Below, piece by piece: positions 1 through 10,993 of a stretch of 64,000 nucleotides of DNA. The translations under genes and the position numbers were made by a program. How positions within the stretch are numbered: the first letter of the stretch is position 1; the number at the start of each line of letters is the position of its first letter. Below the pieces are notes generated by a model. The model was not told the origin of the DNA. It saw only the letters and a list, made by a program, of their open reading frames with translations, and ran no database searches. Source of the stretch: Collinsella aerofaciens (GTDB taxonomy: Bacteria; Actinomycetota; Coriobacteriia; Coriobacteriales; Coriobacteriaceae); the NCBI RefSeq assembly GCF_009876115.1, contig NZ_WWSY01000012.1, forward strand, positions 1 through 64,000, read 5' to 3'.

Positions 1-185
1 GGTACAAAGCCTTCTCTGGAGACACGTTTTACGTAGCAGAGTACGACACGACCTACCGTCAGCTTCGCTACAACAAGGGCTACGACTATCTAGGCGCAGA
101 GGCAATCAGCTATACGTCGGGCTGGTACCGCTCCAACTATGGACACATAACCCAGTTCAAGTGTAACTACCGTGTGTACAACTAA
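1..185 (+). CDS. C-terminal end of an unidentified protein (partial)
   Basis: An open frame enters from the left edge (first full codon at base 3) and ends at TAA 183-185, giving the last 60 residues. They are rich in Tyr, Asn and Gly and end in CNYRVYN. The composition resembles the end of a secreted or cell-surface protein, but no domain is recognisable and the N-terminus lies outside the window. A strong terminator starts 15 bases after the stop, so this is the last gene of its transcript. Function unknown. Confidence 0.6.
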   Translation, partial: YKAFSGDTFYVAEYDTTYRQLRYNKGYDYLGAEAISYTSGWYRSNYGHITQFKCNYRVYN

Positions 186-200
186 AGCAACCGGCCGGGA

Positions 201-235
201 CGAGGGGCGACGCAAAAGCGTCGCCCCTCGTTTTT
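201..235 (+). terminator. Rho-independent terminator
   Basis: A perfect 13-bp stem (CGAGGGGCGACGC, loop AAAA, and its complement) is followed by TTTTT. It closes the partial gene at the left edge. Confidence 0.9.
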
Positions 236-439
236 AACCATGTCAACTGAACCTAGTTCAGTTTGGTTGATTTCCGATCTCAGCCGAACACATTGATCGG
301 AAAGGCCGTTCCCGCAGTCAGTCCAACGTCCCCGGGGCCCTTCTCAGGCCCCGGGGACGGCATTTTCCCAGTTGAAGGAACGGTGGAGATGTGTTTCGAT
401 GGGTCAGATTCGTGTCGTTCCGAAAAGACCGTGAACCTT

Positions 440-468
440 TTGTGGGACGCGCGGCGCCGTGGTACCAT
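440..468 (+). promoter_or_regulatory. Probable rpmE promoter
   Basis: TTGTGG (440-445), a 17-base spacer and TACCAT (463-468) make a plausible sigma-70 type promoter about 85 bases before the rpmE start codon. Confidence 0.5.
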
Positions 469-552
469 AGCCGAGTTTGTTGTCTTGGTCGGAAACCAAG
501 ACGCCTTATGCGCTGATCGGTAACCAGCGCCTGACCAATAAGGAGTCCTACC

Positions 553-978
553 ATGAAGCAGGGTATCCATCCCCAGTATGTCGAGTGCACGGTGACGTGC
601 TCCTGCGGCAACACCTTCAAGACGCACGCTACCGTGTCCGAGATGAAGGTCGAGCTTTGCAACGAGTGCCACCCGTTCTACACCGGCCAGCAGAAGTTCG
701 TCGACACCGGTGGACGCGTCCAGCGCTTCGCCGACAAGTTCGGTGGCGCCGCTGCCGCCCAGCTCAAGAAGGCTGAGGAGGCCAAGGCTGCCAAGGCCGC
801 CAAGGCTGCTGAGGCCGAGGCCGCTCGCAAGGCCGCCGCTGAGGCTAAGGCTGCCGAGAAGGCTAAGCGTGCCGCTAAGTTCGCCGAGGAGGCTGCCAAG
901 CAGGCCGCCGAGGCTCCCGCAGAGGCTCCCGTCGAGGAGGCCGCTGCCGAGGCCGAGACCACCGAGGCTGCTGAGTAA
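553..978 (+). CDS. rpmE: 50S ribosomal protein L31 with long Ala/Lys/Glu tail
   Basis: Large-subunit ribosomal protein L31. The first 70 or so residues are a canonical zinc-type L31: the N-terminal MKQGIHPQY block, Cys16-x-Cys18 and Cys36-x-x-Cys39 as the zinc ligands, and the [20 protein letters not shown] core. The protein is 141 residues, roughly twice the usual L31 length. The extra 70 residues are a low-complexity tail of Ala, Lys and Glu that turns acidic at the very end and probably forms a helix or a disordered arm on the ribosome surface. AAGGAG lies just before the ATG. It stands alone, with its own promoter and a terminator at 1016-1055. Confidence 0.95.
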   Translation: MKQGIHPQYVECTVTCSCGNTFKTHATVSEMKVELCNECHPFYTGQQKFVDTGGRVQRFADKFGGAAAAQLKKAEEAKAAKAAKAAEAEAARKAAAEAKAAEKAKRAAKFAEEAAKQAAEAPAEAPVEEAAAEAETTEAAE

Positions 979-1015
979 ATAGCTCGCCGCGGAATCACTC
1001 GCATTCATGGCATGA

Positions 1016-1055
1016 GGGCCGTGCATCCATTTGGGTGCGCGGCCCTTTTCTTTTT
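1016..1055 (+). terminator. Terminator after rpmE
   Basis: GGGCCGTGCATCC pairs with GGGTGCGCGGCCC (G-U pairs allowed) around a short ATTT loop, followed by a T-rich run. Confidence 0.8.
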
Positions 1056-1117
1056 ATTGGCGCAAGCTAACCTGTCCCCGTGGCACCAAATGGCAGAGAG
1101 ACGGCGTTTGCTCAGAT

Positions 1118-1157
1118 AAAACCTGCCAAAATAAACCTGTTCCATTGCGGCAGGTTG
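1118..1157. repeat. Intergenic hairpin repeat, copy 1 (AAAACCTGCC type)
   Basis: AACCTGCC (1120-1127) and GGCAGGTT (1149-1156) form a perfect stem around AAAATAAACCTGTTCC. The same design, about 80% identical over 40 bases and in the same orientation, recurs at 13248-13287 just before the serine recombinase gene. Confidence 0.6.
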
Positions 1158-1285
1158 GTCATAGTTATTACGTGGCGGTCGAGGTCGACCGTATAGGCCG
1201 CGCCTTGTTTGGCTAAAGTACAATCATCTGTGTTTAACTCGCCCGCAGCTGCACGGCGTGGGCGATGGCCAAAAAGGAAAACCAC

Positions 1286-4092
<2,807 letters not shown>

Positions 4093-4093
<1 letters not shown>

Positions 4094-5241
4094 TGGCTGA
4101 GGCTTTAGAGGTAACGCCCGCCGAGCTGGACGCGTTTGCGGACCGGCTCGGCGAGGTCGAGTCGTATCTCCACTTGGACGAAAAGCGCACGCGCGTGACC
4201 GAGCTCGAGGCCAAAAGCGTGGCCCCCGGCTTTTGGGATGACGCCGACGCCGCCCGTGCCACCATGGAGGAAATCGCGCGCACCAAGGAAGATATCGCTG
4301 CCGTGGACAACGCGCGCGGCGAGCTTTCCGATGCCCGCGCCGCGCTGGAGCTTGCCGAGGAGATGGGGGATGACCCCGATGCCGCCGCCCTTCGCGAGGA
4401 GGCTACAGCCACGGCTGAGCGCCTGGCCCGTGCCATCGATGAGCTTGAGCTTTCGAGCTGGTTTACCGGTGAGTTCGATCACGGCGATGCCATTGTGACC
4501 ATCAAGCCCGGACAGGGTGGTCTGGAGGCCCAGGACTGGACCTTCATGCTTTTTAAGATGTACATGAAGTACTGCCAGCGTCGCGGCTGGAAGGTCACGA
4601 TTAACGACTGCCCCGCTGCTGAGGTCATCGGCATCGACCGCGCGACCTTTACCGTCGAGGGCAAGGACGCATTTGGCATGCTGCGCGCCGAGGCCGGCGT
4701 CCACCGCTTGGTGCGCATTAGCCCCACCGACGACAAGAAACGCCGCCAGACCACGTTCGCCGGCGTCGAGGTCATCCCCGTGCTACCCGATGATATCGAT
4801 ATCGAGATCAGCCCCGATGACATCCGCGTGGACGTGTACCACGCGAGCGGCCCGGGCGGTCAGGGCGTGAACACCACCGACTCCGCCGTGCGTGTGACGC
4901 ATTTTCCCAGCGGCATTGTGGTCACCTGCCAAAACGAGCGCAGCCAGATCCAGAACAAGGCCGCGTGCATGCAGATCCTCAAGGCTCGCCTGTACGAGAT
5001 TGAGCTCGAGAAGCGCGCCGAGGCCCTGGATGAGATTCGCGGACCCAAAACCACGATTGGTTTTGGCAACCAGATCCGCAGCTACGTGCTCTACCCGTAT
5101 CAGATGGTTAAGGACCTACGCACGGGCGTTGAGACCAGCAATGTCGAGGCCGTTCTTGACGATGGCGACCTGGACCCGTTTGTTATTGGCTACCATCGCT
5201 GGGCCACTGGCAACGCTGACGCAGAGATCCCATCTGCATAA
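4093..5241 (+). CDS. prfB: Peptide chain release factor 2 (RF2)
   Basis: Recognises UGA and UAA and triggers hydrolysis of the finished peptide. The catalytic GGQ loop is at residues 255-257 (ASGPGGQGVN) and the RF2 C-terminus (RSYVLYPYQMVKDLRTGVET) is typical. Length, 382 residues, is normal. Two points are unusual. The stop-codon reading tripeptide that is SPF in well-studied RF2s reads SPT here (210-212, in HRLVRISPTDDKKRR). And there is no in-frame UGA or programmed frameshift site near codon 26; the frame is uninterrupted from the ATG that overlaps the secA stop. Identity as RF2 rather than RF1 rests on the overall match and on the absence of a PxT motif. Confidence 0.95.
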
Positions 5242-5267
5242 ACCGCCCGGTTTATGTGGAAATGGAT

Positions 5268-5327
5268 AAAACCCTCCGAGCAGGGTGGTTTTGTATCCAA
5301 AGCAAACCCTGCGCAGGGGTGGTTTTT
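5268..5327 (+). terminator. Two tandem terminator hairpins after prfB
   Basis: AAAACC/GGTTTT closes a hairpin at 5268-5292. AAACC/GGTTT around the self-complementary CCTGCGCAGG follows at 5304-5325 with a TTTTT run. Together they end the secA-prfB transcript. Confidence 0.7.
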
Positions 5328-5369
5328 GTTCGGCGAATCGGTAGAATCGAATACAGCAAGAAGTTCAAA

Positions 5370-5396
5370 GCGCATCCGTTTGGGTGCGCTTTTTTG
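5370..5396 (+). terminator. Hairpin with T-run just before the YitT gene
   Basis: GCGCATCC and GGGTGCGC pair around GTTT and are followed by six T. This terminator-like structure sits between a possible promoter (TAGAAT at 5342-5347) and the ribosome site at 5395-5403, so it might attenuate the following gene. It resembles the hairpin after rpmE. Confidence 0.45.
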
Positions 5397-5407
5397 AGGG
5401 AGGCAGC

Positions 5408-6298
5408 ATGGCATATCGTCTGGACATCAAGTGCATTCTTTCGATGAACTTCTTTCACGACCTGCCCCAGATCATGTTGGGGTGTGCCTTGGCCGCCATC
5501 GCGACCGACTTGTTTTTGATTCCCAACGGTCTTGCCGCCGGTGGCGTTACGGGCCTTGCCACCATTATCCAGGCGGTCGGCGCGGCGCGCGGCCTATCGC
5601 TTCCCGTTGGTATTCAGACGATCGTGATGAACGCCTTGCTGTTGTTGGTCGTTATGCGCGAGGGCGGCATGTTCTACGTGGTGCAGACCGCGACGGGCTT
5701 TGTGCTGCTGGGCTTCTTTACCGATCTGTTCGCCCCGTTTGTAGCACCTCTGGCGGATGCGGACCTGATGCTCCCTGCCATGTGGGGCGGCATTATTACG
5801 GGCATCGGTTACGGCATGGTGTTGCGCGCCGGCGCCAACACCGGCGGCTCGGACACGATTGGCCAAATCATCTCGCGTAACACCTCGCTGCCGGTGGGCT
5901 CGACCGTCATGGCGATCGATGTTGCCGTATGCGCGCTATCGGCTCCGGTCTTTTCAATCGAAAACGCACTGTATGCAGGCCTTTCGATGGTCATTAGCGG
6001 CTACGTGATCGATGCCGTGGTCGATGGTGGCAACAAACGCCGTATGGTACTCATCATCTCGGACAAGTTCCCTGATATCGCTGCCGATATCATGTATGGC
6101 CTGGGTCGTGGTTGTACCAAGTTTAAGGCGACTGGCATGTATTCGGGTGCCGAGAAGCCAGTGATTATGGTCATCGTGAGCCGTCGAGAGCTCAATACCC
6201 TCAAGACGATCGTGCGCGAGCGCGATCCTCATGCCATCGTGACGGTTGCCGACGTTACGGAAGCCTTCGGCGAGGGATTCAAGGACATTAGCGCGTAG
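5408..6298 (+). CDS. YitT family membrane protein (DUF161 plus DUF2179)
   Basis: Integral membrane protein of 296 residues. The first 200 hold five or six hydrophobic segments with the Gly-rich signature GLAAGGVTGLA and the RAGANTGGSDTIGQI motif typical of the YitT/DUF161 family. The last 80 residues form a soluble alpha/beta domain (DUF2179) starting near KRRMVLIISDK. The substrate of the family is not established. ATG 5408 has GAGGGAGG five to twelve bases upstream; an upstream in-frame GTG at 5384 lies within the T-run hairpin and is less likely. It stands alone between two intergenic gaps. Confidence 0.85.
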   Translation: MAYRLDIKCILSMNFFHDLPQIMLGCALAAIATDLFLIPNGLAAGGVTGLATIIQAVGAARGLSLPVGIQTIVMNALLLLVVMREGGMFYVVQTATGFVLLGFFTDLFAPFVAPLADADLMLPAMWGGIITGIGYGMVLRAGANTGGSDTIGQIISRNTSLPVGSTVMAIDVAVCALSAPVFSIENALYAGLSMVISGYVIDAVVDGGNKRRMVLIISDKFPDIAADIMYGLGRGCTKFKATGMYSGAEKPVIMVIVSRRELNTLKTIVRERDPHAIVTVADVTEAFGEGFKDISA

Positions 6299-6505
6299 GG
6301 TCGATCGCGTTCCATCCAAAAGACGTTCACATTGATAAACCGTTTCATCAGCGGTTCTGCCTGCTAAATTGTTCAAATAATGATAAAAACTCTGGTAAAG
6401 CCATCAGTTTCCAGCATAATGAATGACGTACGTGCATTGCGGCTGTGTTGGGATTACCTTCGGTGCCGTGCGCATTTTGTCTAATGAGGATGAAAGGAAG
6501 GCACA

Positions 6506-7336
6506 ATGAGCGACGAAGAGCTCAAAAAGGTTGCCAACGAGGTAAGGAAGGGCATCGTCACCGGCGTGCACGCTGCCAAGTCCGGCCATCCGGGCGGTTC
6601 GCTCGGCGCTGCCGACATCATGACCTATCTGTACTTTGAGGAAATGAACGTCGACCCGGCCGATCCCCGCAAGGCCGATCGCGACCGTTTTGTGCTCTCC
6701 AAGGGCCATTGCGCTCCGGGCCTGTACGCCGTGCTCGCCGAGCGTGGGTTCTTCCCCAAGGAGGATCTCGAGACGCTGCGCCATATCGGCAGCCACCTGC
6801 AAGGTCATCCCAACATGAACGACACCCCGGGCGTCGATATGTCCACCGGCTCGCTCGGCCAGGGCATCTCCGCCGCCGTGGGCATGGCGGTTGCCGCCAA
6901 GCACTGGGGCGATACTTACCGCACGTACGCCCTGCTGGGTGATGGCGAGAGCGAGGAGGGCCAGGTCTGGGAGGCAGCCATGTTTGCCGGCAACCAGCAG
7001 CTCGATAACCTCTGCGTGATCGTCGACCACAACGGCCTGCAGATCGACGGCCCCGTCGAGGAGGTCAACGACCCCATGCCGCTCGCCGACAAGTTCCGCG
7101 CCTTTAAGTTCCACGTGGTGGAGCTTGCCGACGGCAACGATTTCGATCAGATCCGCGCCGCCTTTGCCGAGGCCCGCGCCACCAAGGGTCAGCCGACCGC
7201 CATCATCGCCGAGACCACAAAGGGCAAGGGCGTTTCCTTTATGGAGAACCAGGTTGGTTGGCACGGCAAGGCCCCCAACGATGAACAGTTTGAGCAGGCC
7301 ATGGCAGAGCTCACGGCCGCCGGAGAGGAGCTCTAG
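6506..7336 (+). CDS. Transketolase, N-terminal (ThDP-binding) subunit
   Basis: First half of a split transketolase, 276 residues. KSGHPGGSLGAADIM, KGHCAPGLYAVLAERG and the thiamine diphosphate motif GDGESEEGQVWEA are visible. With the next gene it forms a complete transketolase of the two-subunit type, common in anaerobes, which exchanges two-carbon units in the non-oxidative pentose phosphate pathway. AAAGGAAGG precedes ATG 6506. The partner starts one base after this stop, so co-translation is expected. Confidence 0.95.
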   Translation: MSDEELKKVANEVRKGIVTGVHAAKSGHPGGSLGAADIMTYLYFEEMNVDPADPRKADRDRFVLSKGHCAPGLYAVLAERGFFPKEDLETLRHIGSHLQGHPNMNDTPGVDMSTGSLGQGISAAVGMAVAAKHWGDTYRTYALLGDGESEEGQVWEAAMFAGNQQLDNLCVIVDHNGLQIDGPVEEVNDPMPLADKFRAFKFHVVELADGNDFDQIRAAFAEARATKGQPTAIIAETTKGKGVSFMENQVGWHGKAPNDEQFEQAMAELTAAGEEL

Positions 7337-7337
7337 G

Positions 7338-8279
7338 ATGGCAGACGTCAAAAAAATCGCCACGCGCGTAAGCTACGGCGAGGCCCTCGTCGAGCTCGCC
7401 AACGAGCACGATGACTTTGTGGTCCTCGACGCCGACCTGGCCGCCGCCACGCAGACCGGCAAATTTAAGGCCGCTTGCCCCGACCGCTTCTTCGACGTGG
7501 GTATCGCCGAGAGCAACCTGATGGGTGTTGCCGCCGGTATCGCGACCACCGGTCGTGTTGCCTTCGCGAGCACCTTTGCCATGTTCGCTGCCGGTCGCGC
7601 CTTTGAGCAGGTCCGTAACTCCATCGGCTACCCGCACCTTAACGTTAAGATCGGTGCCACGCACGCCGGTATCTCGGTGGGCGAGGACGGCGCCACGCAC
7701 CAGTGCTGCGAGGATATCGCCCTGATGCGCGTCATCCCTGGCATGACCGTGATTGTTCCCGCCGACGACGTCGAGGCCCGCGCCGTGACGCGCGCCGCCT
7801 ACGAGTGCGACGGTCCGGTGTACATGCGCTTTGCCCGTCTGGCCTCGCCGGTTATCAACGACCCCGAGACCTACAAGTTCGAGTTGGGTAAGGGTATTGT
7901 CATGCGCGAGGGCGCCGATGTGACCATCATCGCCTGCGGCCTGATGGTCGGCGAGGCTCTCGAGGCCGCCGAGCAGCTCGCTGCCGAGGGCATCGATGCC
8001 GAGGTCATCAACATGCACACCATCAAGCCCATCGATGCCGACCTGATCGTCAAGAGCGCCACCAAGACCGGCCACGTCGTGACCGTCGAGGAGCACTCTG
8101 TGATCGGTGGCCTGGGCAGCGCCGTTGCCGACGTCCTGTGCGAGCAGTGCCCGACGCCGCTCAAGAAGATCGGCGTCAACGACACCTTCGGTGAGTCTGG
8201 CCCGGGTGCCGAGCTCCTGCACAAGTACGGCCTGGACGCCGCCAACATCGTGGCGACCACCAAGGAGTTCTTGGCATAA
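7338..8279 (+). CDS. Transketolase, C-terminal subunit
   Basis: Second half of the split transketolase, 313 residues: the pyrimidine-binding domain (FFDVGIAESNLMGVAAGIA, where the conserved Glu helps activate ThDP; FASTFAMFAAGRAFEQVRNS) followed by the C-terminal domain (VVTVEEHSVIGGLGSAV). ATG 7338 follows the previous stop by one base. The two-gene unit ends at a terminator at 8326-8362. Confidence 0.95.
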   Translation: MADVKKIATRVSYGEALVELANEHDDFVVLDADLAAATQTGKFKAACPDRFFDVGIAESNLMGVAAGIATTGRVAFASTFAMFAAGRAFEQVRNSIGYPHLNVKIGATHAGISVGEDGATHQCCEDIALMRVIPGMTVIVPADDVEARAVTRAAYECDGPVYMRFARLASPVINDPETYKFELGKGIVMREGADVTIIACGLMVGEALEAAEQLAAEGIDAEVINMHTIKPIDADLIVKSATKTGHVVTVEEHSVIGGLGSAVADVLCEQCPTPLKKIGVNDTFGESGPGAELLHKYGLDAANIVATTKEFLA

Positions 8280-8325
8280 GGCAAGACGAGGCAAAGTATC
8301 GTCTCAACAACCACATCCAAGCCAG

Positions 8326-8362
8326 AACAGGGGCATCCCCAAAGAGGGCGCCCCTGTTTTTG
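8326..8362 (+). terminator. Terminator after the transketolase genes
   Basis: AACAGGGGC pairs with GCGCCCCTGTT and is followed by TTTTTG. Confidence 0.8.
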
Positions 8363-8498
8363 TTGAATTTAAATTAGAGTCCTGCCAAGCAAAGGTCCCA
8401 TGGGGAAACGGGCCCATCCCAACAAAGTGCAATTCAGACCCTTCCAACTTTGTATGCGCAGCATTTCAAGTTGGTGCGTCGGTCCCATAGTAGCCGCA

Positions 8499-8626
8499 GG
8501 CCGGGCGCAGGGTTACCTCCCAAATCTTTCCGCAGCGCAGGCCGGCGTTTGTCCGCAGCTCCGCAGGAGCAGGACAAATGCCGGCCATGCGCGAGGACGA
8601 TTTGGGAGGTAACCCTGCGCCCGGCC
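8499..8626. repeat. 128-bp near-perfect palindrome
   Basis: Outer arms of 28 bases match exactly (GGCCGGGCGCAGGGTTACCT at 8499, complement ending at 8626). Inner arms GGCCGGC[G/A]TTTGTCC at 8540-8554 and 8572-8586 differ at one base. A terminal hairpin GCTCC-gca-GGAGC lies at 8558-8570. The intervening segments (8527-8539 and 8587-8598) do not pair well. It has no T-tract, so a simple terminator is unlikely. Confidence 0.85.
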
Positions 8627-8730
8627 GGTGGGATCCCAAAGCCCGCCATGCTTCTTATGTGCAGCAAAGCTAATGCTGCTAAAATGTAAAGCGCTCATGT
8701 AGTTTAAACGCACGACGATAAGGAGCACCA

Positions 8731-9951
8731 GTGGGTAACCACTTCCGTACCTCCGGTGCGGGCGATGATGCCCCCAAGACGCAGGCAGGCGTCCAGGGCA
8801 GTCGTTTCGCCACTCCGGATTCAGAGGGCCAGCCTGTTGCTCAGGCCCCCGCTCAGCCGGCAGATCAGGCACAGCCGGCATCCGATCCCTTTGCCTACAA
8901 TCCCACCAGCGATGTCGCGCTTTCCGGCACGGCGGGTTTTGAGCCCGTTCAGGCCGTGACCGCTCGCGTGGAGCAGCCTCAGGCTGGTGCCGCCACGCCG
9001 CAGCCTACCATGGCCGGCATTCCCGACCCCTTGGCCCCTGCGACGCCGGCTCCTCAGCCTGCGCAGTCCGGTCTCTTTGCCGCTATTCCCGACCCCATGC
9101 AGCCTGCTGCCCCGGTGGTCGAGAGCGATCAGGCAGCCGAGGTCGCAAGCCTCGATAACGCGCTCAACAACCCCGATTTTACGTCGGTGTTTGCGCCCAT
9201 CGATCCGCAGGCCAGCCGCAAGAAGATGGCCAAGCAGGCCGGTGTCGAGCCCGTCATCCTTATGGAGCATGTCACCAAGATCTATCCGGCACAGCCTAAC
9301 AAGCCTGCACTCGACGACATCAACATCGAGATCTATCCGGGCGAGTTCGTCTTCCTGGTCGGTCACTCCGGCTCGGGTAAGACCACGCTGCTGTCGACGC
9401 TCAACCGCGACGTCAAGCCGACGAGCGGCCGCATCCTGGTTGCCGGTCAGGACCTCATGAAGATCAAGAACCGTAAGGTTCCGTTCCTGCGCCGCCAGAT
9501 TGGCGCCGTGTTCCAGGACTTTAAGCTTCTGCCGCAAAAGACCGCCTACGAAAACGTGGCGTTTGCCCTGCAGTGCATCGGCAAGCCCAAGGGCGTCATT
9601 CGCAGCCAGGTGCCCGAGGTGCTGCGTCTGGTCGGTCTGGCCGATCAGATGGACTCGCTGCCCGACCAGCTTTCCGGTGGCGAGCAGCAGCGCGTTGCCG
9701 TCGCCCGTGCTATGGTCAACCGTCCGCCGCTGCTGATCTGCGACGAGCCCACGGGCAACCTCGACCCGGCGATCTCGCTGGGCATCATGAAGCTGCTTGA
9801 GCGTATTAACCGCACCGGCACCACCGTGATCGTCGCCACGCACGACCGCGAGATGGTCGATAGCATGCACCGTCGCGTGATCGCCCTCGAGGGCGGCCAC
9901 GTCATCCGCGACCAGGAGAGGGGAGGTTACGGCAACTATGGCACCAACTAA
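8731..9951 (+). CDS. ftsE: Cell-division ABC ATPase FtsE with long N-terminal extension
   Basis: ATPase of FtsEX, which couples the divisome to peptidoglycan hydrolase activation. The ABC domain spans residues 171-400: Walker A GHSGSGKT (211-218), signature LSGGEQQ (314-320), Walker B LLICDEP (334-340) and the THDREMVD switch. The 170 residues before it are unusual: a Pro/Ala/Gln-rich, probably disordered arm with a repeated IPDP motif (AGIPDPLAPA, AAIPDPMQPA). A typical FtsE has about 220-230 residues; this one has 406. The GTG start is supported by AAGGAG at 8720-8725 and codon use does not change across the extension. The gene overlaps ftsX by 14 bases. Confidence 0.93.
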   Translation: MGNHFRTSGAGDDAPKTQAGVQGSRFATPDSEGQPVAQAPAQPADQAQPASDPFAYNPTSDVALSGTAGFEPVQAVTARVEQPQAGAATPQPTMAGIPDPLAPATPAPQPAQSGLFAAIPDPMQPAAPVVESDQAAEVASLDNALNNPDFTSVFAPIDPQASRKKMAKQAGVEPVILMEHVTKIYPAQPNKPALDDINIEIYPGEFVFLVGHSGSGKTTLLSTLNRDVKPTSGRILVAGQDLMKIKNRKVPFLRRQIGAVFQDFKLLPQKTAYENVAFALQCIGKPKGVIRSQVPEVLRLVGLADQMDSLPDQLSGGEQQRVAVARAMVNRPPLLICDEPTGNLDPAISLGIMKLLERINRTGTTVIVATHDREMVDSMHRRVIALEGGHVIRDQERGGYGNYGTN

Positions 9952-10858
9952 CGTGGGCTACTCCTTCAAAGAGGCAATCAGCCACTTCTTCCGTAACTGG
10001 ACTACCTCGCTCGGCGCCGTCATCACGATCTTCCTTTCGCTGTTTATCATCGGCCTGTTCATCATGGGCTCTGCGATGCTGAACTCCGTGATCGGCACCG
10101 TCGAGGATCAGGTTGTCATCAACGCGTTCATTAGTGATGACGCCGATCAGGCCGATGTTCAGGCTTTTGAGGCCGAGCTTAAGACGTGGAATAACGTCAA
10201 GTCCGTGACCTATAAGGACAAGGACGACGCGCTGGCCGAGTATACGAGCAAGATGTCGGGCAACGCCGACGCCACCATGAGCGCGCTCGATGGCCAGAAC
10301 CCGCTGCCGGCTTCCTTCGCTATTGAGATGGACGATCCGTCCAAGGTCGAGAGCACGGCAAAGAAGCTCAAGAAGGATGCCGATTTCCAGAAGATCGCGG
10401 ATGACGGCGACGTCAACGCGAGCGTGCTGTACGGCCAGGAGGAAGTGAGCCGCCTGTTCCAGGTGACCAACTACATCCGCATCGCCGCCGTGGTGCTCGT
10501 TGGTCTTCTGACCTTTATCGCATTCATCTTCATCAACAACACGATTCGCCTGTCCATCACGGCGCGTCGTCGTGAGATTGCGATTATGCGTCTGGTCGGC
10601 GCCAGCAACGGCTTCATTCGTGGCCCGTTTATCACCGAGGGCGTGCTGCAGGCCATTTTGGGCTCGCTGCTTTCCATCGGCGTTCTGGAGCTGCTGCGCA
10701 ATCTGATGATCCCGCGTCTGCAGGAGAGCATCGGCTGGATGTCGTTTGCCCTGCCGATGCAGTACTACCTGGTGACCTATGCTGCGCTGATTCTGGTCGG
10801 CGTGATTATCGGTCTCTTTGGTTCTGCCATCGCCATGCGCCGCTACCTGCGCGTGTAG
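9938..10858 (+). CDS. ftsX: Cell-division permease-like protein FtsX
   Basis: Membrane partner of FtsE, 306 residues. One transmembrane segment lies near residues 23-48 (LGAVITIFLSLFIIGLFIMG), followed by an extracellular domain of about 130 residues, then three more segments; ITARRREIAIMRLVGASNGFIRGPF between them is the usual FtsX/MacB-type cytoplasmic loop. The extracellular loop is where hydrolase activators usually bind. The start codon overlaps the end of ftsE, with AGGGGAGG upstream inside ftsE. Confidence 0.94.
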   Translation: MAPTNVGYSFKEAISHFFRNWTTSLGAVITIFLSLFIIGLFIMGSAMLNSVIGTVEDQVVINAFISDDADQADVQAFEAELKTWNNVKSVTYKDKDDALAEYTSKMSGNADATMSALDGQNPLPASFAIEMDDPSKVESTAKKLKKDADFQKIADDGDVNASVLYGQEEVSRLFQVTNYIRIAAVVLVGLLTFIAFIFINNTIRLSITARRREIAIMRLVGASNGFIRGPFITEGVLQAILGSLLSIGVLELLRNLMIPRLQESIGWMSFALPMQYYLVTYAALILVGVIIGLFGSAIAMRRYLRV

Positions 10859-10882
10859 GCATGCTTGGAATTCATCCCTTCC

Positions 10883-10916
10883 AACGGGTCGTCTCTTATG
10901 GGGCGGCCCGTTTTTT
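10883..10916 (+). terminator. Terminator after ftsX
   Basis: AACGGG/CCCGTT stem with a partly paired interior, followed by TTTTTT. Confidence 0.75.
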
Positions 10917-10993
10917 GATCCCTAGGGGACGGCAGGAAAGCGAATCATTTGGGTAGACTCTTTGGAGTTCGCAATCGATAGTTAGGAGGCGCC

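Larger units (their letters stand above)
186..552. other. Intergenic region upstream of rpmE
   Basis: A gap of 367 bases without a convincing gene. It holds the terminator at 201-235, a 13-bp perfect GC-rich hairpin at 327-359 (CGTCCCCGGGGCC, 7-nt loop) with only a weak T-run after it, the rpmE promoter at 440-468, and a small hairpin at about 483-504 (CTTGGT/ACCAAG) in the rpmE leader that could be a regulatory structure. Confidence 0.6.
8280..8730. other. 451-base intergenic region with large palindrome
   Basis: No gene is seen. After the terminator at 8326-8362 there is a hairpin at about 8446-8476 (CCAACTT/AAGTTGG), then the 128-bp palindrome at 8499-8626, a TAAAAT box near 8680 that may be the ftsE -10, and the ftsE ribosome site AAGGAG at 8720. 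Confidence 0.6.

Noticed and set aside
263..523. An 86-residue gene upstream of rpmE
   Set aside because: It crosses a GC-rich hairpin and the rpmE promoter, has no ribosome site and shows no family resemblance.
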